Shown: positions 9,024 through 18,228, numbered from the stretch's first letter. The stretch: 38,063 nt of DNA from an uncultured Pirellulaceae bacterium (GCA_937941455.1 CALDHM010000023.1:1-38063); one strand, 5' to 3'. Translations and numbers: made by a program. The notes: generated by a model from the letters alone, not told the origin.

Positions 9024-10245
9024 ACTGCGACTCGATACGGGACCAATCGAAGTTGTTCAGATCGAGTTCCGGAAGTTGCGGCTTGAAGTAGTCCATGTAT
9101 TTCTGGCCTGCGGCCGTGTTGAAGATGACTACTTTCTCCGAGCGTTTGATCTCTCCGCAGCCGGCCATCTCGACAAGGGCGCCGATGCAAGTCGCGGTTT
9201 CCGGGCAAACCAGCAATCCTTCGTGCGAAGCCAGCAGTTTTTGCCACGCGAACAATTGCGATTCCTCGGCCGCGACCACCTTCCCGCCACTTTCCCGCAC
9301 TGCATCCAGCACCATGAAATCGCCAATGCCTTGGGGAACGCGGAGTCCGGAGGCAATCGTATCGGTATTTTCGTAACGGGTGACGAAGCGTTCGCCTTTT
9401 TCATACGCCTGAACCAGCGGCGGGCAACCTGTCGATTGCACCGAAATGATCCGCGGCATCCGCGACGATTTCAACCAGCCGAGCTCGCGCAATTCTTTGA
9501 AGGCTTTCCACATGGCAATCAGCGCGGTACCACCGCCAGTGGGATAGAAAATCACATCGGGGAGATCCCAGCCGAATTGTTCGGCTAGTTCCAGGCCCAT
9601 GGTTTTTTTCCCTTCGAGCCGATAGGGCTCCTTCATGGTCGAGATGTCGAACCACAGTTTCCGATCGTGGCCTTGGCGGACAAGGCGTCCGCATTGATCG
9701 ATGAATCCGTTGCCGTAGAAGATGACAGCTCCGCACTGTAGGCATTCGGCGATATTGGTGATCGGCGTATTGTGCGGCACGAGCACAAACGAATCCAGCC
9801 CCCCCCGCGCGGCATAAATGGCCATCGCTCCCCCAGCGTTGCCGTTGGACGCCATCGCGACGCGACGAACCCCGAAATGCCTGGCCATCGTGAGCGCCAG
9901 CGACAGTCCCCGCGCCTTGAAACTACACGTCGCCAGCCGCGATTCATCCTTGATATAGACATGGTCGAGATTCAGATGCTGCGCTAATCGGGGGCAAGCT
10001 ACCGTGGGCGTCATCTGTTCGTCAAGGCTGATCGGCTCGACTTCGTCACCCACGGGCAACAACTCGCGATAACGCCACATGTTCTCTCTGCGGCTGGCGA
10101 TGATTTCCGGAGTTACTGCCGCGCGAATGCGGTCCAGATCGTAACGGGACCACAGTGGGCGATTTGCGTGCCAGGTCTGCAATTGATCGGCGGGGTACGT
10201 GGTCCCGTCAATCGCGCTTTCAAAATGCGTGATGTAGCGTGTCAT
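8998..10245 (-). CDS. thrC: Threonine synthase (PLP-dependent)
   Basis: This 415-residue fold-type II PLP enzyme most likely converts O-phosphohomoserine to threonine. The PLP lysine is Lys110 in CSFKARG; SNGNAGGA (133-140) and the phosphate-binding TGGGTA (236-241) follow in the usual order. The stretch EGKKTMGLELAEQFGWDLP is typical of plant/archaeal-type threonine synthases. The lysine motif reads SFKARG rather than SFKDRG, a variant also seen in related threonine synthases and in dehydratases, so a different beta-elimination or replacement substrate is possible. The ATG at 10243-10245 gives the usual N-terminal extension before the catalytic fold. It converges on the NatB-CPBP gene with a 26-bp coding overlap. 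Confidence 0.85.
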   Translation of the reverse strand: MTRYITHFESAIDGTTYPADQLQTWHANRPLWSRYDLDRIRAAVTPEIIASRRENMWRYRELLPVGDEVEPISLDEQMTPTVACPRLAQHLNLDHVYIKDESRLATCSFKARGLSLALTMARHFGVRRVAMASNGNAGGAMAIYAARGGLDSFVLVPHNTPITNIAECLQCGAVIFYGNGFIDQCGRLVRQGHDRKLWFDISTMKEPYRLEGKKTMGLELAEQFGWDLPDVIFYPTGGGTALIAMWKAFKELRELGWLKSSRMPRIISVQSTGCPPLVQAYEKGERFVTRYENTDTIASGLRVPQGIGDFMVLDAVRESGGKVVAAEESQLFAWQKLLASHEGLLVCPETATCIGALVEMAGCGEIKRSEKVVIFNTAAGQKYMDYFKPQLPELDLNNFDWSRIESQFTRPAYAE

Positions 10246-10447
10246 GTCACTTGCAGATTACCCCCGATTGGCAAGGTTGCATCAATCGGGCTTTGTTGCG
10301 AAAATTCGATTGTACGACGGAATTTTCCTTCGCAGTAGCCCCAAGACCACGTGTCGCAGGCGCGTTTTCCAGCGTTCAGCGGCCTGCTGACGATTTCGTC
10401 CCCAAGTCAGCCCGATAAACTGTACAGCTTACCATCGCGAGCCGCGC

Positions 10448-10858
10448 ATGCCGGATAACGATCCCCCAAAGCCGACCACGACCGAACGCATTATCAATGG
10501 CTTGCCGAACCCATGGGACGACGAAGTCACGCCAGCGCCGCGGCCTGCTGACGAGGGGATCGCCGAGCTAAAAAGTGTCGATGACATCCTGAAGGTTTAT
10601 GGTTGCCAAGTGTCGGCCGAAATTCCGAACGTGGCGGCAATCGGCGGCGCGATGGCGTCCGTTTTCCTCGGAATCCTGTCGATCGTAGGGGCCTTGTTAA
10701 CGCCGTGGAGCCTCGTCAATGCCGGCATGGGCATCGCGTTCGGTCTGTGGGGATTTGCATCACCTCGGAAAGGCTTGGCAATGGCCGGAATCCTTGCATC
10801 GTTACTAGGAATCGCGTGGAATTTATGGTTGCTGGCCTATCGGGCGTTCGGGACCTGA
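10448..10858 (+). CDS. Small membrane protein with acidic Pro-rich N-terminus
   Basis: Not recognised as a named family. The 136-residue product has a hydrophilic, Pro-rich N-terminal ~55 residues, then three hydrophobic segments at about 62-85, 89-105 and 111-132, rich in Gly/Ala with a short SPRKG turn between the second and third. The arrangement resembles small DUF4190-like membrane proteins. No catalytic motif is seen. The region upstream (10246-10447) has no clear promoter. tdk starts 48 bp downstream on the same strand, so the two may share a transcript, without an obvious functional link. Confidence 0.75.
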   Translation: MPDNDPPKPTTTERIINGLPNPWDDEVTPAPRPADEGIAELKSVDDILKVYGCQVSAEIPNVAAIGGAMASVFLGILSIVGALLTPWSLVNAGMGIAFGLWGFASPRKGLAMAGILASLLGIAWNLWLLAYRAFGT

Positions 10859-10906
10859 AACTCGTCTGGGGAAATTGATCAAAGTTTTTGAACACAACGG
10901 CAGATC

Positions 10907-11512
10907 ATGGCGAAGCTCTATTTCTATTACTCGGCAATGAACGCGGGGAAAAGCACGACGCTTTTGCAATCTGCCCACAACTACGAAGAACGCGGCATGC
11001 GGGTCTTGCTCCTGACGCCGTTCATCGATGAACGATCAGGGCGCGGGATCATCGGTTCGAGAATCGGATTAGAACGTCCGGCTTATGCGTTTACTGCCAC
11101 CGATGATCTGTTGCGGTACGTATGGGATCAGCATCATCATGATCGGGTCAGTTGCGTGCTGGTGGATGAAGCCCAGTTTCTAACTCCGCAGCAGGTTTTG
11201 CAATTGACGCTTGTTTGCGATCGTTTGGGGATTCCCGTACTTTGTTACGGACTGCGGACGGATTTTCGCGGCGAGCCCTTCGAGGGGAGCAAGTATCTGC
11301 TTGCTTGGGCCGACGAAATGATCGAAATCAAAACGATTTGCCGAACTGGCAAAAAGGCTACGATGAACGCCCGCGTTGACGCAGCGGGTCGCCGCGTCGT
11401 GGCTGGGGACCAGGTCCAAATCGGCCACAATTACGTGTCTCTCTCGCGGCGAGAATTCGAACTCGACCAGGTTTCGCCGGTCGGCTACCGCTATCCCGAC
11501 GATTTGCCCTGA
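10907..11512 (+). CDS. tdk: Thymidine kinase
   Basis: This 201-residue type II thymidine kinase phosphorylates thymidine in the salvage pathway. The P-loop is SAMNAGKST (9-17), the catalytic Glu88 lies in VDEAQF, and the substrate-binding [11 protein letters not shown] (113-123) and lasso region (about 148-185) are present. The opening [14 protein letters not shown] is close to the E. coli Tdk group. The structural zinc site looks degenerate: the first Cys pair reads CRTG (only Cys145) and the C-terminal pair reads YVSLSRREF, where relatives have Cys and His. The gene converges on hemW with a 22-bp overlap of coding ends. Confidence 0.95.
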   Translation: MAKLYFYYSAMNAGKSTTLLQSAHNYEERGMRVLLLTPFIDERSGRGIIGSRIGLERPAYAFTATDDLLRYVWDQHHHDRVSCVLVDEAQFLTPQQVLQLTLVCDRLGIPVLCYGLRTDFRGEPFEGSKYLLAWADEMIEIKTICRTGKKATMNARVDAAGRRVVAGDQVQIGHNYVSLSRREFELDQVSPVGYRYPDDLP

Positions 11513-12744
11513 TCGTCAGGGCCGTCGGCAGCATCGCGATCTGCAGCGGTTGCTGCTGCGATGATTTCCACGGCTACGGAATCGTACAGCAAGATCCCTC
11601 GCTCGGTCAGTTTGACCACTGCCGGGCTTGTGTCGTCACCGGCAGTAGCCCCATCGTGAAAGCCACGAATCAATTTCAAATTCTGTAATCGCTCGAGTGT
11701 CGGGCCCGCGGTCGCTGCAAACGTAAATCCGCTCACTTGTTGAAATTCGCGCTCACCAACGCCGTCGAGACGCCGCAGGCCGATCGCCAAAAGCTCGCGG
11801 GCGAGATCGATCGGCGGCAGTGCATGCGCGTGAGCGACCGGTCGCTCGCCCGACTCCAGCAGTTTGATGTAGCGGAGCGTGCTTTCGGCATTCGTGTAGC
11901 GGACACCGTTGAGGAACCCGCTGGCGGAACTGCCAAAACCCCAATACGGTGCGCCGGACCAATACACTTGGTTGTGCCGCGGGCGGTGGTGGGGACGAGC
12001 GAAGCTGGAGATTTCGTAATGCTCAAAACCTCGCGCGGTCAAAGAGCAAATCGCCATATCGTACATCCTACAGCGAAGATCCTCATCGGCCTCTGCCTGC
12101 AGCCCCTTCGACCGACGCGACCAAAACCTTGTCCCTTTTTCGTAGGTCAATTCATAGGTGGAGACGTGATCGATATCGAGCACCTGAGCTAGTTCGAGGT
12201 CGACATGCCACTGCTCGGCGGTCTCCGATGGTGTCGCAAAAATCAAATCAATCGAAATACTACGAGCAAATTTGCGACAGTTTTCAACAGCCCGGGCGAT
12301 TTGGCTTGCGGAATGATCGCGTTCCAGGATTTTCAGCTTGGCCGGTTGAAATGACTGCACGCCGAGGCTTACGCGGTTGATCCCGAGTTCCCGAAACAAC
12401 GCGCTGCGATCGCGTTGCAGATCGATCGGATTTGCCTCGAGGGTCACTTCCGTTTCGGCATTCCAATCCAAGCGTTCACGCAAGATGGTGAATAACTGCG
12501 CTAATTGCGCGTCGGACAGATGGCTCGGCGTTCCTCCACCGAGATACAACGAGTGTAAATGCGGCCGGCCGATCACTCTGGAAAGTTCCAGAGCCAAGGC
12601 AGCAAGGTAACGATCGATCAAGTAGTCGCGATTGGCCACGAGGGCGAAGTTGCAGTAGCCGCAGCGGTGGCGGCAGAAGGGAATGTGTACGTAGGCCGCT
12701 GTGGGCGTCGTCGCGGCAACAGATTCGGCTTGGCTCGGATCCAT
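11491..12744 (-). CDS. hemW: Radical SAM heme chaperone HemW (HemN-like)
   Basis: This 417-residue radical SAM protein is of the HemN/HemW family. The cluster motif CxxxCxxC is CRHRCGYC (Cys24, Cys28, Cys31) followed by NF, the pattern of HemW rather than true coproporphyrinogen dehydrogenase HemN, which has CxxxCxxCxC and a longer N-terminus. GGGTPS (SAM-binding) and GVQSF follow. The C-terminal winged-helix part (about 310-395) includes [12 protein letters not shown]. HemW is a heme carrier that delivers heme to respiratory enzymes. The last ~25 residues (Ala/Asp-rich) are outside the family and overlap the end of tdk. The ATG at 12742-12744 lacks a Shine-Dalgarno sequence. Confidence 0.92.
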   Translation of the reverse strand: MDPSQAESVAATTPTAAYVHIPFCRHRCGYCNFALVANRDYLIDRYLAALALELSRVIGRPHLHSLYLGGGTPSHLSDAQLAQLFTILRERLDWNAETEVTLEANPIDLQRDRSALFRELGINRVSLGVQSFQPAKLKILERDHSASQIARAVENCRKFARSISIDLIFATPSETAEQWHVDLELAQVLDIDHVSTYELTYEKGTRFWSRRSKGLQAEADEDLRCRMYDMAICSLTARGFEHYEISSFARPHHRPRHNQVYWSGAPYWGFGSSASGFLNGVRYTNAESTLRYIKLLESGERPVAHAHALPPIDLARELLAIGLRRLDGVGEREFQQVSGFTFAATAGPTLERLQNLKLIRGFHDGATAGDDTSPAVVKLTERGILLYDSVAVEIIAAATAADRDAADGPDDQGKSSG

Positions 12745-12897
12745 GGGTACGCTTTGGTGATTTGCGCTTTTTCGTTTGCGATCGATTCATTTGGGTTATG
12801 GCCTTGGTCATTGAACCGTCAGCCGCTGGACACTATCCCGCGATCCTCATGAAAACCGGAGACACATGCGGTCCGGCCGTTTGTTTGGGGACAATGT

Positions 12898-13737
12898 CTA
12901 GATCCACGGGACGAGACGCCCCTCCAACAGGTCTGGGAGTTGCCGCTCGATGAGCGCGTGTGCCTCGCGGCGCGAATAACGCGTGCTGAAGTGCGACGCG
13001 ATGATCAACTCGTTCTTAAATTTATGTTTGCGTTTGACGAAATCGATCAGGTGCAAATGGCCGTTTTTGTGGATGAACTCCATCTGGTGATCGTCGGCCA
13101 AGAACGTCATTTCCGCAATCAAGATCTTCGTTTCATAAAATCGTGGATTGCGATCGAGACCGCGCGGCGAGGTGTCTCCCGTGTAGCCAACCAGCGGAAC
13201 CAAAATTTCGTTGACGACCTCGGTTCCTTGGGCGCGCAAGTCGCGTATTTGCTCGCCGGTCAAGTCGCGAAACTCCGGCTTTAGCTTTTTGCGGCGGTCG
13301 TTCACAATGTAGCCCAACACCGGCATGCTATGATCCATGTCGAAGGCTTCTACGACGATTTCGCGGCTCAGGTCGTAGCGCTGCCCCCCCTCCATGCCGA
13401 CGAGTCGGCACGGAAACTTGCCGCGGTCAAGTGGCGTGAAGCTGTCGAGCATTGCTCGGACGGCGCCGATCAAGTATTTCGGCAGCAGAATCGTCGGCGG
13501 CTCCATTTTCATCATTCGTCGCCGCGCGACGTATAAGGGCAAGGCCGCGATATGATCGAGGTGGCCATGTGTGATCAACCAGTGCGGCGTGCCCATAAAA
13601 TCCCACGGATGCGCGCCGAGATCGAAACCCAAATTCAGCTCACCGATGTGCCAAAAGGTTTGAACAGCTGCCCGTGAATAGCCCTCGACGGTGAGACCCG
13701 CATGTTGCAAGGATCGAATTGGAACATTCTTGAGCAT
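12898..13737 (-). CDS. rnz: RNase Z-like metallo-beta-lactamase-fold hydrolase
   Basis: This metallo-beta-lactamase-fold protein resembles ribonuclease Z, which cleaves the 3' trailer from tRNA precursors. The zinc motif THGHLDH, the exosite-side DHSMPVLGY, GYTGDTSP and a C-terminal HFSTRYSRRE (RNase Z has HxSxRY) are all present in order. Because tRNA-fMet here lacks encoded CCA, an RNase Z activity fits. The ATG at 13735-13737 (279 aa, opening MLKNVPIRSLQHAGLTV) is chosen over an upstream TTG at 13759-13761; neither has a Shine-Dalgarno sequence. The N-terminus is more diverged than in E. coli-type enzymes, so a related hydrolase is a possible alternative. Confidence 0.82.
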   Translation of the reverse strand: MLKNVPIRSLQHAGLTVEGYSRAAVQTFWHIGELNLGFDLGAHPWDFMGTPHWLITHGHLDHIAALPLYVARRRMMKMEPPTILLPKYLIGAVRAMLDSFTPLDRGKFPCRLVGMEGGQRYDLSREIVVEAFDMDHSMPVLGYIVNDRRKKLKPEFRDLTGEQIRDLRAQGTEVVNEILVPLVGYTGDTSPRGLDRNPRFYETKILIAEMTFLADDHQMEFIHKNGHLHLIDFVKRKHKFKNELIIASHFSTRYSRREAHALIERQLPDLLEGRLVPWI

Positions 13738-13959
13738 GAAGTTGTTTGTCGAACGGTTCAACGAGCGTGCAATAACGGGAACGGTCGAAAGCAGTAGGCG
13801 GGTATCGATATCGAGTGCCCGAGCGTAATGTGCCAGGATGGGGACCTAGCAGCGAAAGGACCTACGGCCGCGCAGGAAATTTGCAAGCGGAGTTCGTTCG
13901 CGTGAACCCACGGCCTGCGCCACTTTTCAGGCAAAATTTTCATGCTGCTCAACATGCCG

Positions 13960-14760
13960 TCACACGCCTTCCTGCTGGCTGGGGAACGATCGATGTTTCA
14001 CGTCGCGCGTCCAGGCGCGAGCCGCCTCGCGGATGGTCTGGCCAACTTGTGCGTACTGGCGAACGAAGCTGGGGACGTAACCACTGGTCAGACCAATCAA
14101 ATCGTGCAACACGAGTACCTGCCCGTCACAGGCCGGCCCCGCGCCGATCCCGATAGTGGGAATTTTCAAGCTGTTGGTTACCGTTTTTGCGATGTCGGAG
14201 GGAATGCATTCCAAGACGATCGAGAACGCGCCGGCCCGTTCGGCGGCTTGGGCGTCACCGAGCAACTCTTGAGCATTTCGCTGGTGCCGATAGCCACCCA
14301 TGACGTGGACGGTTTGCGGCCGCAAGCCGACATGGGCCATGACAGGGATGCCCGCACTGACTAGACCGCGAATGACGTCGGCTTGATCGGCCCCCCCCTC
14401 CAGTTTGACCGCCTGGGCCCCGGTCCGCTTGAGAATTTTGGCGGCCGTGGCGACGGTCTGATGGACACCCAAATGATTTTCCGGGAATGGCAAATCGACC
14501 ACCACCAACGCTCGTTGGGCGGCGCGGGCGACCAGGGTCGCATGGTAGATCATTTCGTCAACGGTCACGGGTAGGGTCGTGTCGTTGCCTTGGACGACCA
14601 TCGCCACGCTATCTCCGACCAGCAAAATATCGACTCCGGCGTCATCCAATAACTTCGCCGTTGGATAATCGTAAGCGGTCAGCATCGAAATCGGTTCACC
14701 GGCGACCTTCATCTTAACGATCTTTGGCACCGTGATTCGCCCGGACTTGTTGTTGGTCAT
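13960..14760 (-). CDS. panB: 3-methyl-2-oxobutanoate hydroxymethyltransferase
   Basis: The 266-residue PanB transfers a hydroxymethyl group from 5,10-methylenetetrahydrofolate to ketoisovalerate, the first committed step of pantothenate and CoA synthesis. It is a TIM barrel with Mg2+ ligands in VGDS (Asp50), Asp89 and Glu121 (KLEGG), and catalytic Glu184 in VLECIPSDIA. MLTAYDYPTA near the start and GIGAGPACDGQVLV are family signatures. Length is typical (264 in E. coli). A good promoter lies 78-106 bp upstream of the ATG. The other pantothenate genes are not in the window. Confidence 0.97.
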   Translation of the reverse strand: MTNNKSGRITVPKIVKMKVAGEPISMLTAYDYPTAKLLDDAGVDILLVGDSVAMVVQGNDTTLPVTVDEMIYHATLVARAAQRALVVVDLPFPENHLGVHQTVATAAKILKRTGAQAVKLEGGADQADVIRGLVSAGIPVMAHVGLRPQTVHVMGGYRHQRNAQELLGDAQAAERAGAFSIVLECIPSDIAKTVTNSLKIPTIGIGAGPACDGQVLVLHDLIGLTSGYVPSFVRQYAQVGQTIREAARAWTRDVKHRSFPSQQEGV

Positions 14761-14837
14761 GAACGGATTTGCCGAAAGATTTAGGTGAAAAAGGGCCTGT
14801 CACAAAACTTGTGCCGACTCAAGGATCAAACGACATG

Positions 14838-14866
14838 ATTTTAATACAAACCATGCTGATTGTCAG
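14838..14866 (-). promoter_or_regulatory. Predicted sigma-70-type promoter of panB
   Basis: On the minus strand CTGACA (14866-14861) and TAAAAT (14843-14838) are separated by exactly 17 bp, each 5/6 to consensus. The predicted leader to the panB ATG at 14760 is about 70 nt. The leader contains a short stem-loop (CACAA/TTGTG) followed within 10 nt by CCCTTTTT, which could act as a weak attenuator. Confidence 0.6.
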
Positions 14867-15130
14867 GCGGTTGACTTTCGAAGCCGATGCAGACGAACAT
14901 GCTGAGGCTGCTCAACCGATTACGATCGATCAACAATTCAGCTAGAATGAAAGGTGCGGGGGTGCGGCGATCGTTGGAACCAAGAAGTACGGCCTAGCGG
15001 TTGCGCATTTCCAACCGATTTTGAGGCCCGAACTCTTGCGGCGCCTCCAGTTGGCAGGGTCATCTTGCCAACGCCGCGCGTGATGATCGTTTGATGTGCA
15101 GTCTCGGCGTTGTGCTAAAACCCGTAAAGC

Positions 15131-15235
15131 GCGGAGGGGCGCTGGCCAACGGCTGTTTGGAAAACCGGACGCTGGCGCACGCCGGCTACGAGTTTTGAAA
15201 CCAAGCGAAAATCGGACGCCAGCGCGTTCCGGCTA
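15131..15235. repeat. Three imperfect ~24-bp GC-rich repeats
   Basis: Copies at 15165-15188 and 15212-15235 share the frame CGGACGCYRGCGCRYKCCGGCTA, and a weaker copy is at 15131-15153 (GCGGAGGGGCGCTGGCC then AACGGCT). They carry self-complementary CCGG ends and resemble dispersed planctomycete intergenic repeats. The rest of the 536-bp panB-rpiB gap (14761-15296) holds the panB promoter and nothing else I recognise. Confidence 0.6.
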
Positions 15236-15296
15236 AGCGCGTTGAAGCAAAGTCGAGTTCGAGTATTGGTTGGCTCGTTTGTGGAGACTAAAAGCA

Positions 15297-15773
15297 ATGA
15301 GAGTGGCCATCGGCAGCGATCATCGCGGGATCAAGCAGCGGGGGTGGGTCGCTCAGGCAATTGAGCAGTTGGGCGGTGAGGTCGTGGATTTGGGGACCCA
15401 TAGTTTGGAAAGCTACGACTACCCGGACATCGCGGCGGAGGTGGGACAACAGGTCGGCCAAGGTCGCGTCGACCGCGGCATCCTGATTTGCGGCACGGGT
15501 ATCGGTGTTTCGATCGCCGCAAACAAGTGCCCCGGCGTGCGTGCGGCAGTCTGCCACGACATGCATACGATCGAGATGAGCCGACGGCACAACGACGCGA
15601 ATGTATTGTGCTTGCCGGGTGACGCTCTCGATCCCGTGCAAACACAAGCGATGATCCGCACTTGGCTTACGACTGAATTCGAAGGGGGGCGGCATCAACG
15701 CCGAATCGACAAGATCACGGCATTGGAAAGTCAATTTTCAAAGGGCCTGTCCCAGGACCGACAGCGGCCTTAG
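15297..15773 (+). CDS. rpiB: Ribose-5-phosphate isomerase B (RpiB/LacAB family)
   Basis: The 158-residue RpiB interconverts ribose-5-phosphate and ribulose-5-phosphate. Family motifs are GSDHRG near the start (usually GSDHAG), ICGTGIGVSIAANK with the catalytic Cys and the anion hole, and RRHNDANVLCLPG. The ATG at 15297 (opening MRVAIGSDH) is preferred over an in-frame start 27 bp upstream because GGAGA lies 10-11 nt before it and the conserved protein begins there. The last ~10 residues run through AAAGGGCCTGTC (15740-15751), a 12-mer also present in the panB leader at 14790-14801, so the C-terminal extension may come from a repeat. A related sugar-phosphate isomerase specificity is possible. 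Confidence 0.92.
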   Translation: MRVAIGSDHRGIKQRGWVAQAIEQLGGEVVDLGTHSLESYDYPDIAAEVGQQVGQGRVDRGILICGTGIGVSIAANKCPGVRAAVCHDMHTIEMSRRHNDANVLCLPGDALDPVQTQAMIRTWLTTEFEGGRHQRRIDKITALESQFSKGLSQDRQRP

Positions 15774-15842
15774 CTTACTCATGTAAGCGAGAGCCTGTTT
15801 TGGAAGATGCTCTCAATCAAGTTGCTGAGAAAGGTAGTTTTG

Positions 15843-16553
15843 ATGATCCATATGAATTGGAGACTAGGATACGGTTTGCTGTTGATGGTAGCCCTGCTGG
15901 CGGGACCCCTGTCGGGACAAGAAAGCGAAAAGTCGACGGACCAAGTCGTAAAGCTGTTCGACGGTACCAGTCTCGATCATTGGCGCGGCTATGCCCAGGA
16001 ACAGATCGGCGAGGGTTGGGAAATCGTCGACGGCAATTTACAACTGGCCAAGGGGGGGGCTGGAGATATCGTGACCAAAGAGGAGTTTGATAACTTCGAG
16101 TTGACCTTTCAGTGGAAGGTCGAGCGGGGGAGCAACAGCGGCGTCATGTATCGAGTCTCCCTCGGCGATCGAGCTCCTTATTATAGTGGTCCGGAATACC
16201 AGATTCTCGACGACGCGGTCCATAATGATGGGAAAAATCCACTGACTTCGGCCGCGTCTTTGTATGGCCTGTACGTCGCCGAGGGAAAAGCACTCGCGCC
16301 CGTCGGCGAGTGGAACACGGCGAAAATCGTTCTACAAGGATCGCGAGTGGAACATTGGTTGAACGGCACGAAAGTTGTCGAGGCAAATTTTACCTCCGAC
16401 GATTGGCAAACGCGGCTGGAAAAGAGCAAATTTAAAACTTGGCCAAAATTTGCCAAGAATCGTTCGGGCCACATCGCCCTCCAAGATCACGGGGACCGGG
16501 TCTATTTTCGCGATATATCCATCCGCCGCTTGTCGGAGCAAAATCAACAGTAA
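15843..16553 (+). CDS. Secreted DUF1080 (3-keto-disaccharide hydrolase-like) protein
   Basis: The product (236 aa from the chosen start) has a signal peptide, with a hydrophobic run LGYGLLLMVALLAGPLSG then QES, and a DUF1080 jelly-roll domain (PF06439) over almost all the rest. Typical elements are LFDGTSLDHWRG, GWEIVDGNL, FELTFQWKVERGSNSGVMYR, GPEYQILDD and GHIALQDHG. Some members hydrolyse 3-keto-glycosides; planctomycetes encode many and export them. The ATG at 15843 is chosen because AAAGG lies 9 nt upstream and gives a normal signal peptide; an in-frame ATG at 15807 would add 12 residues. Gene spacing to the Gfo/Idh/MocA gene is 274 bp, and the two types often act together on oxidised sugars. 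Confidence 0.88.
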   Translation: MIHMNWRLGYGLLLMVALLAGPLSGQESEKSTDQVVKLFDGTSLDHWRGYAQEQIGEGWEIVDGNLQLAKGGAGDIVTKEEFDNFELTFQWKVERGSNSGVMYRVSLGDRAPYYSGPEYQILDDAVHNDGKNPLTSAASLYGLYVAEGKALAPVGEWNTAKIVLQGSRVEHWLNGTKVVEANFTSDDWQTRLEKSKFKTWPKFAKNRSGHIALQDHGDRVYFRDISIRRLSEQNQQ

Positions 16554-16827
16554 CCTCGGAATTGGAGCGACATGCCAAAACGTCAAGGAAAGATTGAAAC
16601 GCAGAGGTGCAGTTTACGTGCAATGGGGTATGGTCGTATCTCCGTTGCGGTCTTCCCGTCTTTGCTTGTAGATGTTCCAACGAGGCGAGTGGATAACCTC
16701 GCCGATTACTTGATTGAACCTGGCCGTGGCTTGGCCTAAACTATTGGTGAAACGGAGGCTTGGCGTGCGTTCGTCTGGAATCGTACGTTGCCTCCCGCAG
16801 TTCATCTTTTTACGGAGACTATCGAGA

Positions 16828-18189
16828 ATGGCAACTTCGAATCGCAGAACGTTCATCAAGTCAACCGCCGCGATCGGCGCAGGTTTTTGGGTCGCCGGTA
16901 GCGTGGTTGCGAAAGCCAGCACGTCGGCTAACGAAGAAATTCGCTTCGCTTGCATCGGCGTGGGGGGAAAAGGCTCCAGCGATTCCTTGGATGCGGCGAA
17001 AAATGGCAAAGTCGTCGCGATTTGCGATATCGACGAGACCAAGTTCGAAGGAGCCGACGACAAGTTTCCCGGCGCGAAACGCTATACCGACTTCCGTAAA
17101 ATGCTCGAAGAGATGGGCAACTCGATCGATGCGGTGACCGTCAGCACGCCGGATCATACCCACGCCGTCGCGGCTCTCATGGCAATGCGGATGGGCAAAC
17201 ATTGTTTTTGCCAAAAGCCGCTGACCCATTCGATCGAAGAGGCACGCGTCATGGCCGAGGTGGCCCGCGAGAACAAGTTGGTTACTCAAATGGGTAACCA
17301 AGGAACGGCAGAGAGCAACCTCCGGTTGTCAGCAGCCTTGGTCAAAGGAGGCATCATCGGCACCGTCAAGGAAGTGCACGTATGGACGAACCGCCCGGTG
17401 TGGCCGCAAAGTTATGGATTGAAGGTCGAAACGCAACCGGCCCCCGCGCACATCCACTGGCAGGATTGGATCGGTCCCGCGAAATATCGCGACTACAGCC
17501 CGGAAATCCATCCGTTCAAATGGCGCGGGTTCTGGGAATTCGGTACAGGGGCCCTCGGGGATATGGCTTGCCATACCCTGAACATGGCTTATATGGCTCT
17601 CAATCTGCGGAATCCCACGTCTGTCGAGTCGGAGCATGATCCACACGATAACGTGATGTACCCGAAGTCCTCGCGAATTCGCTTCGAGTTTCCGCAAATC
17701 GGCGATCGACCGGCCTTGACCATGTACTGGTACGACGGGGGACGCATGCCTGACGATGAGTTGATTGCCGACCTTCCCAAAGATGTCGACAGTAAGGGGA
17801 ACGCCCGCGTATACGACTCGGCGGCTCTCTTGATCGGAGACCAAGGGAAATTCTTCTCGCCTGGCGACTACGGTGCCGATGCTCGCAACACGGGTATTGT
17901 TGTGGATGGCACGTTCACCAACCAACGCATGTTCCGCGATCGCGCCGAATATGTACGGTCCCCCGGACACTTCGTTGAATTCGCCAACGCAATCAAGGGC
18001 GAAGGGACCCCGATGTCCAATTTCCCAGACTACGCTGGTCCCCTAACTGAAACGATCCTCCTCGGGAACTTGGCCGTTTGGTCGGGCCAAAAAGTGGAAT
18101 GGGATGCCGAGAAAATGATCGCCAAAAATGCGTCTCCGGAGATCGAGCGCATGGTGCGTCACGAGTACCACAACGGCTACCACCTGTAA
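16828..18189 (+). CDS. Tat-exported Gfo/Idh/MocA-family oxidoreductase
   Basis: The 453-residue protein carries a twin-arginine signal (NRRTFIKS then a hydrophobic stretch ending AKAS), so it is folded with its cofactor before export. The N-terminal Rossmann fold begins RFACIGVGGKGSSDS and contains VSTPDHTH and CQKPLTHSIEEA; the C-terminal alpha/beta domain includes DWIGPAKYRDY, FKWRGFWEFGTGALGDMACHTLN and a Gly-rich tail. Substrates are probably sugars or polyols; the precise reaction is not readable. The ATG at 16828 has GGAG 10 nt upstream and gives a correct Tat signal; an in-frame start at 16714 would bury it. The secreted DUF1080 protein upstream suggests a 3-keto-sugar route. Confidence 0.93.
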   Translation: MATSNRRTFIKSTAAIGAGFWVAGSVVAKASTSANEEIRFACIGVGGKGSSDSLDAAKNGKVVAICDIDETKFEGADDKFPGAKRYTDFRKMLEEMGNSIDAVTVSTPDHTHAVAALMAMRMGKHCFCQKPLTHSIEEARVMAEVARENKLVTQMGNQGTAESNLRLSAALVKGGIIGTVKEVHVWTNRPVWPQSYGLKVETQPAPAHIHWQDWIGPAKYRDYSPEIHPFKWRGFWEFGTGALGDMACHTLNMAYMALNLRNPTSVESEHDPHDNVMYPKSSRIRFEFPQIGDRPALTMYWYDGGRMPDDELIADLPKDVDSKGNARVYDSAALLIGDQGKFFSPGDYGADARNTGIVVDGTFTNQRMFRDRAEYVRSPGHFVEFANAIKGEGTPMSNFPDYAGPLTETILLGNLAVWSGQKVEWDAEKMIAKNASPEIERMVRHEYHNGYHL

Positions 18190-18190
18190 T

Positions 18191-18228
18191 CCGCAGCCTG
18201 ACGGCGAGCTGGCTGGGGCTCGCTGCGG
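18191..18228. terminator. Strong stem-loop after the oxidoreductase gene
   Basis: Immediately after the stop codon, CCGCAG (18191-18196) pairs with CTGCGG (18223-18228) and GCGAGC (18204-18209) with GCTCGC (18218-18223), giving a two-part GC-rich hairpin. No T-tract follows, so factor-independent termination is unlikely; transcript stabilisation or a dispersed repeat are alternatives. It stands between convergent genes. Confidence 0.4.

Noticed and set aside
14802-14814. Riboswitch in the panB leader
   Set aside because: Only a 5-bp stem-loop is visible; no known riboswitch consensus could be recognised in the ~70-nt leader.
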